A stretch of DNA of 64,000 nucleotides, taken from assembly GCA_013368445.1 (NCBI GenBank), contig JAACJO010000018.1, positions 62,001 through 126,000 of the forward strand. Direction: 5' to 3'. This document shows positions 1 to 10,290 of this stretch, one piece after another. A program made the translations under genes and the position numbers. A model generated the notes under the pieces. The model ran no database searches, had not been told where the DNA came from, and saw only the letters and a program-made list of their open reading frames with translations. The stretch comes from Leucocoprinus leucothites (lineage: Eukaryota > Basidiomycota > Agaricomycetes > Agaricales > Agaricaceae). Numbering within the stretch: position 1 is the stretch's first letter; each line of letters opens with the position of its first letter.

Positions 1-2048
1 GCCTGGCTCTGGAGACATTAGTGGGCTGTGGTGAGGAATGGTTGGGTTGGTGGTATAGTATCAGGTCCAGTGAAACCCTCTTGATTTGGAAGTGATGGCC
101 AAATGGGCATAAGATGTCCAACACGCTGGATATCATCTGTGAACTCATAGATGCCATACCATTTTAGGTTGTAAGAACAACCCATTCCTATGGCCTAACT
201 AGGTCCAAAATAAGCCTTCCCATGTACAAATAAAAGTACTTAGAAACTAAGTTAGAAATCCACAGAAAATATAGAATATATCCCTTGAGTGGTAGGAACC
301 GGGTATGACCACCTGCTGATAGCCGATCTACCTTCTGACACTTCTGATTGCTGCCTTGGCTACTCCTGATTAGGCATCAACATCAACCACTCATTGCTCC
401 TGTGCCCCCCTGGTCACCGTTCCAGACAGTGAGCTCGCATATCCATGCAACTACTAAACCAATTTTTGCCAATTTTTGAGTAGATGTATATACAATACCA
501 TACTTTCGATAGATCTATGTTTCCATCTCATATCTGCTGTCACTTTCCTACAGCATCCTCCCCTCTCCTCAACTATAGTTGCAGTGAAGGATGGCGTTCC
601 AATGGCTCAATGTCTAAATACAAGTGCTATGTAGTATTAAATGAACTTTGACAATGAATGAACATAGCCCTCCTGAGTTCCCTTGTTACTTGAAGCACTA
701 ACTACAGCATTTAATTTGTGATTCATATATCACTTTTCTTGTATAAAGCATCCTGCCTTCCCAATATGCCCCTATGCACCAGTATAATATATTTGGATAA
801 ATAGTAAACTTTCAAAGCATTTCATTAGTAGATCATCACTATAATATGTTCTGTTGAAGCAGCAACGGAGAGCATAGCAGTGAAGGTAGACGATGTAGTC
901 GATGACTTACTTTGCTAGGCAGTAAACTGTTATGGGAGTTGTAAGAGTAGTAGAGTTGTGACTGAGAAAGTAGAATTGACTGAAGAGATACAAAGAAAAT
1001 ACAAGGTATTTATACTAAAATGTCCATAATAATATTTACTATAAAGAGGACATTATACCATTGTTTCAAGGTGGTAAAGGGTATGAGTAAAACATATAGT
1101 AAAACATGTATAGTCCACACAAAGTATTGGTACATGGATATAGTGGTATCTAATAATAGAATGCATATGTCATAATTGAGAGTGAACACATGTATAGTAG
1201 TGTATAGACATGTACGTAATTCAACATGTTCCACATGTCCAAAGACCATAGTAATGTGTGGCTACAGACTCGTTATAGATACCAAAAAGACTGCTTTACA
1301 ATCTATCAAGATGTGGTAAAAATTATTGCTGAAATAGTTTGGTACATCGTGCAAACATTCAGAATTATCACGAGACACACCTGAATTGGTACCCATCAAC
1401 CAAAATACCCACTAATCAATCTATGAATTGACAACAGATTCGAGGATGCCCAAAGACTCATAAGTGTGGATTGTGTTTGGGAGTGGACAACAATTCCAAA
1501 AGATAAGTTGGCAGTTGGTAACCTCAAATAAAAGCAAAATTGTAATGATGCCCCTTTGCTCATCACTGAACCAATTGTCTATTCTATTTCTTATATAGGG
1601 TGTACAGTTAGCCTCAAATGGATCCACGAAACAATCTCGTGAATTGATTCCTTCAAGGTACCTTCATGTATAGGGACCAAACTAATATTGTCTTTGGTAT
1701 ATGTATACTCCTTTGAATCTGTCAGTATGCACTCATTTGCCCATAACTACCCAGGTTCTGCAGCATTTTGAAGCATTTTCTTGTATCTTGTAGTGCTGAA
1801 TGTCTCCTACAAAATATTATCTAACCGCTTCTTGGTATAGTTCTTATGGAAGATCTACAGAATAGTAATAAGTATTAATAAGTACTGGGAAACCACTGCC
1901 AGCTTTCGGAGATCTACACTACTAGTAGTTTAGATGAGGGCGGAGCTGTATTAGACATATTCCATGCATCCACAGATTACATCTACATGGTCTATATAGT
2001 ACTGCCTCTCTTCTATTGCTAGTGAAAGTGCATGCTCTCCAGGAGGGT
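1..2048. other. AT-rich left flank without a recognisable gene
   Basis: The region is AT-rich and CpG-poor, with only short unconvincing ORFs (for example 1010-1249 and 1421-1627, both minus). I see no conserved domain, splice pattern or terminal repeat. It is the left genomic flank of the gypsy insertion and is probably older decayed repeat sequence. Confidence 0.5.
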
Positions 2049-2053
2049 CTGAG
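2049..2053. repeat. Target site duplication (left), gypsy element
   Basis: The 5-bp sequence ctgag directly precedes the 5' LTR and recurs exactly after the 3' LTR at 12345-12349. A 5-bp duplication is usual for Ty3/gypsy integrases. Confidence 0.9.
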
Positions 2054-2707
2054 TGTTATGTATATTGATTATATCTAGCATTTGTTCCATCTACAATACA
2101 AAGTCAATATTAGCTTTACTTAAGTAATATCACAATTATGTTTTCATCTTATTTGTCTTTGTATTTTCTAGTTTGTTATGACTTGTTTACTTTGTCTCAT
2201 TATGGCTTGTTTGGTTTTGTTTACATTTTGATGACATGTGATTATTAAATATAGCACAGCTATATTTGGACTTACCTTGTGATCAATCAGATGATCAAAG
2301 AAGAACTTCTTTAGAAGAACTTCTAAAGCTTCTTTGACAGATCACATCTTATATAGTTTAATTAGTGTTAAGGAAGCTGTATGCTTCTCTTCTTTTATTA
2401 GAAGCCCTTAACCCTAGTTAATATTAGATACAGACTTGTATCATATATAAGTCATCAACATCTACCAAGGAGAAACATTGTTTCTACTTGGTTAGGTGGA
2501 GACTCAATACAAGCCTTTATCTATACAAAGTCAAATTGAACTTAAGCTCTAAGATCTCAATTACTGAAGTCTTTACTATTATAATTGTCATATTATAACT
2601 CTGACTTAGTAAATGACTTTGTTGCTTACTGAGAAGGAATCCCCTTTAATAAGATCAACCTGATACTTATTGTGCCAGCTTAGGACTGGGCCGGCATCAC
2701 TATAACA
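2054..2707 (+). repeat. 5' LTR of the gypsy element
   Basis: This 654-bp repeat aligns without gaps to 11691-12344. It starts TGTTAT and ends ATAACA. It contains a TATA box (2444-2450) and, 33 bp downstream, the predicted RNA start (2477), so U3 is about 423 bp. It differs from the 3' LTR at 10 sites (14 bases), all transitions, most of them at inferred ancestral CpGs. Confidence 0.95.
2444..2477 (+). promoter_or_regulatory. LTR core promoter: TATA box and predicted RNA start
   Basis: TATATAA lies at 2444-2450. The self-primer complement begins at 2477, 33 bp from the first base of the TATA box, which is the expected distance to a start site. The same arrangement occurs in the 3' LTR (12081-12087 and 12114). 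The start site is inferred from this spacing and from PBS complementarity, not from transcript data. Confidence 0.6.
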
Positions 2708-2709
2708 TT

Positions 2710-2722
2710 AAGTAGAAACAAT
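2710..2722 (+). other. Primer-binding site, probable self-priming type
   Basis: The 13 nt aagtagaaacaat start two bases after the 5' LTR. They are an exact reverse complement of attgtttctactt at 2477-2489 inside the same LTR. This is the arrangement of Tf1/sushi-type self-priming elements, in which the 5' end of the RNA folds back onto the PBS. I saw no obvious tRNA 3'-end match, though I could not search tRNAs systematically. Confidence 0.7.
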
Positions 2723-3268
2723 CCTTCTCTGTTAGCACAGAGCCATTACTTTGTCCAGTAACCCAACAACATTTCAAACACTGTTGATTTGGGTTATCAC
2801 AGTTATCGCACAAGCTGTCCCAAAACTATTGTGCATAACAACAAAGAGAGGGTCAACACACATTGCCAACTAGTGGAATAGTTGAGGATCACTCTTATTG
2901 ATCTGAGCAATTACCCATGCTCTTAAAACATTTGGAGGCTTGTGAGAGCTAAGGTCATTGTACCTGAATCTCAAATAAGATACCAGATCCGAGGGTAGAT
3001 ACTCAGAAGGGAGAAAACTGCCAGAAGAATAGGCATATCTCTGAAGAATACCAGACCCAAGGGTAAATACTTGGAAGACAGTTTATCTGTTGAAAGTCTT
3101 AAGAGACTATAAATACACAGTCCTAGTGACTATAAAGGTGAGTCCAAAGCGACTATAAACTAATTTTCCAATCATGGCAGAATCAAACTGCAAGTGGGAT
3201 AATTGTCTTAAGGACAATCTACCATTTAAGACCATACTAGGTGTCTCTCCAGGCACCCATAAACATAG
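2723..3268. other. Retrotransposon leader without clear coding
   Basis: Sequence between the PBS and the first Gag-like reading frame. An ATG at 3174 opens another frame with a TGA at 3315, and that frame overlaps the better-looking one from 3269. I see no domain in it. Confidence 0.4.
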
Positions 3269-4309
3269 TCCACAACAGACCCAGCAGAATTTGCAAGACA
3301 GGTCAAAATCTTCATGAGAAGAGAATTTCCAGAAGAATCCTACAGTACCTACTACAGTGAAACCCAAAGAACAAGGTTCTACAGAAGTAAAGGATCAGAA
3401 AGATTCTATTATATCAAAGAACACAAAGGGAAAGTTGCCTACATCCCAATCAAGAAAGAACAAGAAGGAATCCTTGAAGCCGAATACACAGCATTTGGTC
3501 ACAAGCAACTTCACAAAACTGTCAAACAACAAATTGAAAGAGGAGCAGGTCTTGAAGAACTTCGAGACGTTACCCCAGAACAGTATACTGAAGAAGCCAG
3601 AAGATGACAAACTCCATTCCCAGAAACCCCTGCAGAATCTAGCAGGACCATCAAACCAGAACTAGTCCTTGACATTACCCCAAGAACTGAAGACACCACA
3701 CAAGACAATCATTCAGAGCCCAGAGTTAACACTCCAAGCTCAGAAGAATCTGAATCTGACAAAGAAGACAAAGAAGAAGACAAAGAAGGAACAGATAGTG
3801 GAGAAAGAAGCCAACAGGAATCTGAAGGAAATCAAACAGAAGAGGAGGCGGAAGCACTTGCAAGGGCAATCGATAAGCTCAAACTTAAATCCCCAGAAAA
3901 GCCCAGACTCGATAGACCCCCTTCTTATACCTCGAGCCCAACCTTTGGACATAGCCCAAGGTTCCTCAGTCCCATTACAGACCCTATCCCCTTTAGCTTT
4001 ACCAATTCCCCCACCAGTATTGCCAGTACCAGTACCCTACCAGCAACTAATCCCAACATTACTACAGCTAGTACCACCATCACCGTACCTGCTAACACCC
4101 AAACAAAAGGAAAAGCAAAAGCAGCTATTACCAACACAGGAGGTTCATCAAATTGAAGAAGCCCCACACCACCACCACCAAGACCACAAGGAGGACCACC
4201 AAGTCCTGGAGGTAATCTGCCTGGAGGACCAGGAGGACCAGGAGGACCAGGAGGAGGACCACCAAATCCTAATCCAAATCCTCCGCTGTTACGGCCCAAA
4301 TGGCATTAG
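3269..4309 (+). pseudogene. Gag N-terminal region (acidic / Gly-Pro-rich), broken
   Basis: One reading frame (codon positions congruent to 2 mod 3) gives protein-like sequence. It has a basic and aromatic N-terminal part, then an acidic Glu/Asp/Ser-rich stretch (about 3750-3860), Ser/Thr/Pro-rich sequence, and a Pro/Gly-rich tail (about 4155-4300) of the kind found upstream of capsid in many agaricomycete Gag proteins. TGA stops interrupt it at 3605 and 4154, each explainable as CGA to TGA. At about 4307 the frame meets several stops. The overlapping frame 3669-4397 is Lys/Gln-rich and looks like a shadow. Its role as Gag N-terminus is inferred from composition and position, because no catalytic domain is present. 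Confidence 0.5.
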
Positions 4310-4392
4310 CCGTGAAATCATTAAATTCGATGATATAGTCAATATATTGGGCAACTGTATAGACATTAAGGAACCCTGCTGTAAGACCCTAG

Positions 4393-5637
4393 TGTAACAC
4401 ACACACTCGCGAAAGCACAGCACACTTGCAAAATGACCATTAATGATCAAGAGTAACAAGAGGCTACAGGATGATGTCGAGACTTAGCAAACATGGTCGG
4501 GATGTGTACCCTATGACCCTTTGTGATCTTAGCCTGTAATCTGGGTATTGATCCGGTCGAAGTCTTTCTCAAAAGAGCAATAACAGACTAACTAATCAGA
4601 GATCAAAGGCTTAGCCTTTGGATCCAGACAGGCACTTGTGCACATTCGCGGAAGTCCTATCTTTTTAACATCACTACAGCAGAAGTATACCCTTTCGCGA
4701 AAGATGGAGAAACTCCGCATGGGCACTGAATGACCCACTTGATTATAGAACCAGATTAGTGGAAACTAACAGGACGCGTCAGCACTTGACTACTGACTAG
4801 TAGACATTATTACGGTCAGGAACGAGCTTTTGCAGAATAAGACAACCCTCAGCAGTGATAGAGATCTCATGATATCAGAGGAGCAGGAGTAATCACGCCT
4901 TCGCGAAAGGACGCATCAGCACTTAAACCCCAAAGAAAACCCAGAGATATTCCTATTGGACAACCTTTCAATAAATCTCCTTTTGTTATCAACAATGTGT
5001 ATGCATCATCCATGTAATTACTCCTTTAGTACTTTTGTGAAACCAATATAAACCTTTCTCGAGCATATAGTCTAGCGAGGAACCTCACCTGCTAAGGCTA
5101 TGCTTAGAGACTGTCCCACACGACATATCTGAGTGAGTAGTAAAAAGTGTATTGAGCGCCCTTCAGTCATAGACCATTAAAGAATTGGAAAGCACCTTTC
5201 GAGAAAGAACATTACTGTGAGATTCATATAAGTTCAGAGTGTGAAGAAGTCTGGAAAAGACTTATAAGCTGCATATTGCATCTAGTATCCAGGAGTGGTG
5301 CTAGTCAGTGTCAGTTGTATTGTGATAGTGCCAAGTGTTAGCAAAGGTGACGATTCGCGAATACTGGTCTATTACACTTCTGCATTCTAAGGGACTTGTA
5401 GTTGTGCAGCGTCACATAACAGGGATCGTCAAGTGTCTTTCGCAAACTGGTCATTCCATTACAAACGGGTCTACAGACAACTCCCATCATCTTTCATTAT
5501 CAATCTTAGCGCTTTTGCAAAACATCATTCTTTATTGATTAACCTCCCACGAACTTGTATTGAGTTTAGGAGTGTTGGTTGTTATTGTTATTAACATTAC
5601 CTATCATTCACTATCTGACTACATTTCCTTTATTACA
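4393..5637. repeat. LTR-like non-coding block, possibly a nested solo LTR
   Basis: This is about 1.25 kb with no convincing ORF, lying between the two Gag segments. It begins TGTAAC and could end TTACA. It contains a TATA-like AATATAAA near 5047 and repeated palindromes of the form CTTTCGCGAAAG: an exact copy at 4692-4703 and variants at 4407, 4645, 4899, 5196, 5353, 5437 and 5512. It is visibly richer in CpG than the flanking gag and pol, which suggests a later insertion. I could not find a matching target duplication, so the ends are uncertain and a long native leader is the alternative. Confidence 0.4.
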
Positions 5638-5675
5638 TTAACAACTCCATTTCTGCCTCTTCACTGCCAAATCCA

Positions 5676-6872
5676 ATGGCACAACCTCAAGCAGGATTCC
5701 AGCTCAAATTCCCAAAGCCCAACAGGTTTGATGGCAACCCAAGCTATTACAGACCATGGATGGCCAAAGTCGAACTCTACTTTGACTCATATGGTGTCAC
5801 AGATAACCAATCAAGAATCAACTACACCCTTGGATTACTTGATGGAGCTGCCAAATTATGGCAACAGGATTACAGACTTAGTCAAGCAACTGCAGCTACC
5901 CAAGCAAAACATGTCCCACACACCTTCGACCAGTTCAAGAATGCACTCGAACAGTCATTTGCTCCAACACAACAGAGCTTTGAGGCTGAAAGAGAGCTCC
6001 GCTATTATAGACAATGAAACAAATACATTGAAGAATACATCACCAATTTTTCCATCCTCACCTCACATGTAGGACTTACTGACAGCACTTCTCTCTGATC
6101 CTACTTCGCTGAAGGACTTGACAATGATGTCAGATTCAAAGCAATCCAATCTGACCCCCAAACCCTTGATGAGTGGAAAACTGCTGCAAGGCAGGCATAC
6201 AAAGTTGTCCAAGAGCAAAGGAGATACCGCATTGGAAATTCTAATCCAGGATCTTCAAACAGATCAAGAAAGACCAAAAAGAATAGTAGACAACACAGAT
6301 CCCAACCACGATATAATGATATCTATAGTCAACCCCTATCTAGACCCAGATGATCCAAGTGGGACATGGATATCAACAGAATATCAAGAGGAATATACTG
6401 ATTATCAGTCAAAGATGATCAGGAAGCAGACAACAGAGGTATATATGAACTTGGCACAGAGGATGATGATAATCCTGAAAAAGAGGAGAGTGAAGGAGAA
6501 GACATCAACCAAACATACAATGAAGGACCAAGCAACACAGACAGAGATGTCTATGGTTCACTATACTCCCACATCATCAATAACGTTCTCACCAATGAGC
6601 AGAGAATTGCACTCAAGAGAGGAGAATGCTTCTTCTGCCACAAGAAAGGATATTTTGCTAAATCTTGTCCAGCAAGGAAGGTTTGGTTTAAGTCAAGAGG
6701 AAAGACAAATATGGGATTGAAGCAGACACAGAAGTCCCAGTCCAAACCAAAACAAGGGAATTGTAGACCTTTCAAGCCTAAAAGGAAAGATCCAGATGCC
6801 ATGGTTTATGAAATAGAACAAACTAGCAATGAAGACGATCCATTTCAAGAATACTCAAATGAAAATTTTTGA
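5676..6872 (+). pseudogene. Gag capsid and zinc-knuckle region, broken
   Basis: The frame from ATG 5676 gives a retrotransposon capsid-type domain (about 5690-6200, rich in aromatics, with Trp-containing helices), then a charged linker and one CCHC-type knuckle at 6627-6668. In the knuckle the spacing C-x2-C-x4-[H]-x4-C is kept, but the His position (6651) codes Tyr. Internal TGA stops are at 6015, 6096, 6351 and 6399. The frame ends at TGA 6870-6872, immediately after a -1 slippery heptamer. Gag forms the particle and binds the RNA. Several parallel ORFs in this stretch are out of frame and were ignored. Confidence 0.8.
6863..6872 (+). promoter_or_regulatory. Candidate -1 ribosomal frameshift site (gag/pol)
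   Basis: The heptamer A AAT TTT occupies 6863-6869 in the X XXY YYZ phase of the gag frame, and the gag TGA follows directly. The pol frame is exactly -1 and is open from 6863. This is the layout of retroviral sites such as A AAU UUA followed by a stop. A downstream stimulatory structure was not assessed. Confidence 0.55.
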
Positions 6873-9800
6873 GTACTCATGAAGATCAGATAGATGTCAT
6901 TGATTTTCAATTGAACAAAGGATTAACAGTACATGTACCAATATTGCTCCATACAACTAGAACAAAACACAACCTACAAGCACTACTCGATTCAGGAGCT
7001 AGTGGAGAATTTATTGACCCACAACTAGTCAATACCTACAACTTGCCAAAATTCAAAATGAAAAAGGCAATAAAAATCCATAATACTGATGGAACACAAA
7101 ACCTATCAGGAAGTTGTACTCACTATACAAAATTAAAAATAGAAGTGAACAACAAGATTATGACAATCTCTCCAAGAATAGTCAAACTTGGATCAAACCA
7201 ACTATTCTTAGGAATCACTTGGTTAAAGAAATTCAACCCCAACGTTGATTGGCAGAAACTGTCATTATGTTGGCAAGATGAAAACTCTCACACGATCAAA
7301 TTAACCAAAGCGAAAACTGATTCCATCAATCAGTTGTATTATGAAATCAATGTGAAATCTAACACATCACAACAACTTCACAACTCAGCTACTAAACCTA
7401 AACAAGAATCAGACCCTGTGAAAGCTATACCAAAGAAATTTCATCAGTTTCTCAAAGTCTTCAATAAAGATGAATCTGAGAAATTACCACCCAGACATCC
7501 TTGGGATCACAAAATCAAGACTATACCCAAATTTGAACCCAAATGAATGCCAGTTTATCACCTGACACCTCAGGAGAGAACTGAACTTGACAAGTTTATT
7601 TCCAAAAACCTATGAAAGGGATATATTCAGAAATCTAAATCACCTATGGCCTCTTCTTTCTTCTTTATAGGAAAGAAAGGAGGAGACTTATGTCCATGTC
7701 AAGACTATTGATTCCTTACCAAGAATATGATAAAGAATGCTCATCCAATACTGAGCATATCACAAATCATGGATAAACTCAAAGGATCTAATTGGTTTAC
7801 CAAGTTAGATGTCCAACTAGGATATAATAATGTCTGAATCCATGAAGGACATGAATGGAAAGCGGCATTCCGCACTCCTAATGGGTTATACGAACCCACA
7901 GTCATGTTCTTTGGAATGACAAACTTACCTGCTACCTTCCAATCCATGATGGATCACATCTTTAAAGATCTTACTGAGAAAGGCAGAGTTATTATCTATA
8001 TGGATGATATCCTTATCCATGTGAAAATGAAGGAACAACTCGAAAGACTTACTAAACAAGTCTTGAAAATTCTACAACAGAACAAGTTGTATTTAAAGAC
8101 TGAGAAATGTGAATTCGAGAAGCAATGTCTAGAGTACCTTGGAGTTATCATAACTCCTGACTCTATCAAGATGGACCCAGTTAAACTTAAAGGAATACAG
8201 GATTGGCCTATACCCAAGTCTGTTCGAAATATCAGACAGTTTATTAGTTTCTGCAACTTCTATCGCAAATTCATTCACAACTTCTCAGCTATCACACAAC
8301 CACTTAATGCATTACTTCATAAAACAACGAAATTTGAATGGAACCCAGAAGCACAGAAAAGCTTTGAGAAGCTCAAGGAACAATTCCTTAAGCAACCTAT
8401 ACTTCAAATAGTTGACGAATCAAAGCCATTCAAAATTGAATGTGATGCTTCTGCATTTGCTACTGGTGCAGTACTACTCCAAAGAGATTCAAATGGAGAT
8501 AAGCACCCCATGGCTTATTATTCACAAACCCTTAACCCTGCAGAACAAAACTATCATGTATCTGACCAAGAATTCCTTGCTATTATTAGAACACTAAAGG
8601 AATAACGACACTACCTCAAAGGATCAGCACACCCTATCATCATATGGTCTGATCACAAGAACCTCACCAGATGGTGAGAACCACAACAATTAAATTGAAG
8701 ACAAGCTAGATGGATGCTGTATATGACACACTTCCATTACTCCATAAAGCACTTGGTTGGCAACAAAAATACTCTTGCTGACGCATTGAGTAGAAGACCA
8801 GACCTAGTTCCAGATGGAAAAGATAACAAAGATCTAGTTGCAATACCATCAGAAAAATTCATTAACTTCCTTTCTGAGGAAATTAAAGAAATTAAAAATA
8901 AACAAGAGAAGATTGGCCCATCTGAAAGATTTACAGAAGATGATGGCATTTATAAATATCAGGGAAGACATGTGATACCTGAAGATGCCAAATTAAAAAG
9001 AAGACTTCTACAATGTGTACATGATCATGAGACATCAGGATACCCAGGAACAGCTGAATTGTTCCGTAAACTATCTAAATTAGTTTACTAGCCTGGAATG
9101 AACACATATGTTCAGAACTATGTGAAAGGATGCCCTATTTGTCAACAATACAAGATCAACTATTATCTGGTTAAACCACCGATGCAACCAATTAAAGGCC
9201 CTTCTTCCACAAGGCCCTTTTTCCAAATATCCATGGATCTTATTACAGATCTACCACCTGACAATGGATATGATTGTATATTGTCCATAGTAGACCATGG
9301 ACTTACAAAAGGGATAATCCTAACTCCAACAAAGAAGACAGTAAATGCTGATGGCATTGCTGAAATTCTTATTGACAAAGTATTTTCAAAATATGGAACA
9401 CCTAACAAAATAATCTCAGATTGAGATCCACGATTTGCTGCTAAATCAATGCAAAAACTATACAAAAAACTCAATATTACACCAGCCCTGTCTACAGCAT
9501 ATCATCCACAGACAGACAGTACTACCAAAAGGTACAACCAAGAAATCGAGTTTTACTTAGCAGTTTACACATCACAAAACTCAACCATATGGAGACGAGC
9601 ACTTCCAATGATCAAATTCGTACACAATATAAAACCCCATTCTGGAAGAAAACACTCACCATACAAATTAATCTTAGGATATAACCCACAAGCATTTATC
9701 TCAGATATAGAGACAGACACACCTTCTATCAATGAGAAGTCTCTATTCTTGGAACAAGTCCGAGAAGCAGCTTTAGAGGCACATGAATGAACACATCTCA

Positions 9801-10275
9801 TGATGGCTCAACAAAAGAACCAACCATGGACACCATTCAAAGTAGGAGACCGAGTTTGGTTAGATAACCGAAATCTCCCTTTGCCTTACACTTCCAAGAA
9901 GCTCAACCAAAGAAGAGAAGGTCCATTTACTATTATTAGAAAGACCTCTCCAGTCAACTATGAACTCAAACTACTACAAAGTGGAAGATTCACAACAAGT
10001 TCCATGCTTCACTTCTCATGCCAGTAACTGAGAACAACGTTTATGGTAAACACAACTCTAAACCACCACCTGTTCTTGTCTCAGGAGAAGAACAATATGA
10101 AGTTGAAGCAGTCCTAAATCATAGAACTCACAGACTACGCTCTGGAACAAAAATAGAATACCTAATTCATTGGAAAGGATATGGACCTACTGAAGACTCA
10201 TGGGAACCAGAGAAAAATCTTGAAAATTCAAAAGAAATTATTCAAGAGTATAAAACCCAGCACAATCTCTCTTAA
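6869..10275 (+). pseudogene. Pol: protease, RT, RNase H, integrase, chromodomain, broken
   Basis: The pol frame contains an aspartic protease active site DSGAS (6989-7003), the reverse transcriptase YMDD box (7997-8008), the RNase H motif ECDAS (about 8438), the integrase zinc domain ending CPICQQ (about 9133) and the integrase core. A C-terminal chromodomain (about 10085-10265, EYLIHWKGY-type core) would target histone marks. Internal stops are TGA 7544, 7613, 7709, 7835, 8675, 8696, 9422 and 9788, plus TAA 8603 and TAG 9089. A one-base deletion near 9985 moves the chromodomain to the next frame. In the integrase catalytic triad the final Glu codon is Lys (9527-9529). One zinc-binding His (G-H-P-G context) is Tyr near 9040. 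Domain order is diagnostic of chromoviruses. Confidence 0.92.
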
Positions 10276-10290
10276 CATTCCCCAACTTCA

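Noticed and set aside
3925..4299. Minus-strand Gly/Pro-rich collagen-like ORF
   Set aside because: It is the antisense of the Pro/Gly-rich Gag tail; low-complexity coding sequence leaves the opposite strand open.
3669..4397. 242-codon plus ORF, Lys/Gln/Leu-rich
   Set aside because: It overlaps the more protein-like Gag frame and has a shadow-like composition. Only its last 30 codons, beyond 4300, remain unexplained.
6118..6720. 200-codon plus ORF in the gag region
   Set aside because: It is out of frame with the capsid and zinc-knuckle frame; a shadow.
6015..9790. Reassignment of TGA to arginine (alternative genetic code or recoding)
   Set aside because: TGA is the normal stop in neighbouring host genes (SOD2, velvet, FKS1), and the LTR and TIR comparisons show CpG decay in non-coding sequence too, so mutation is the simpler explanation.
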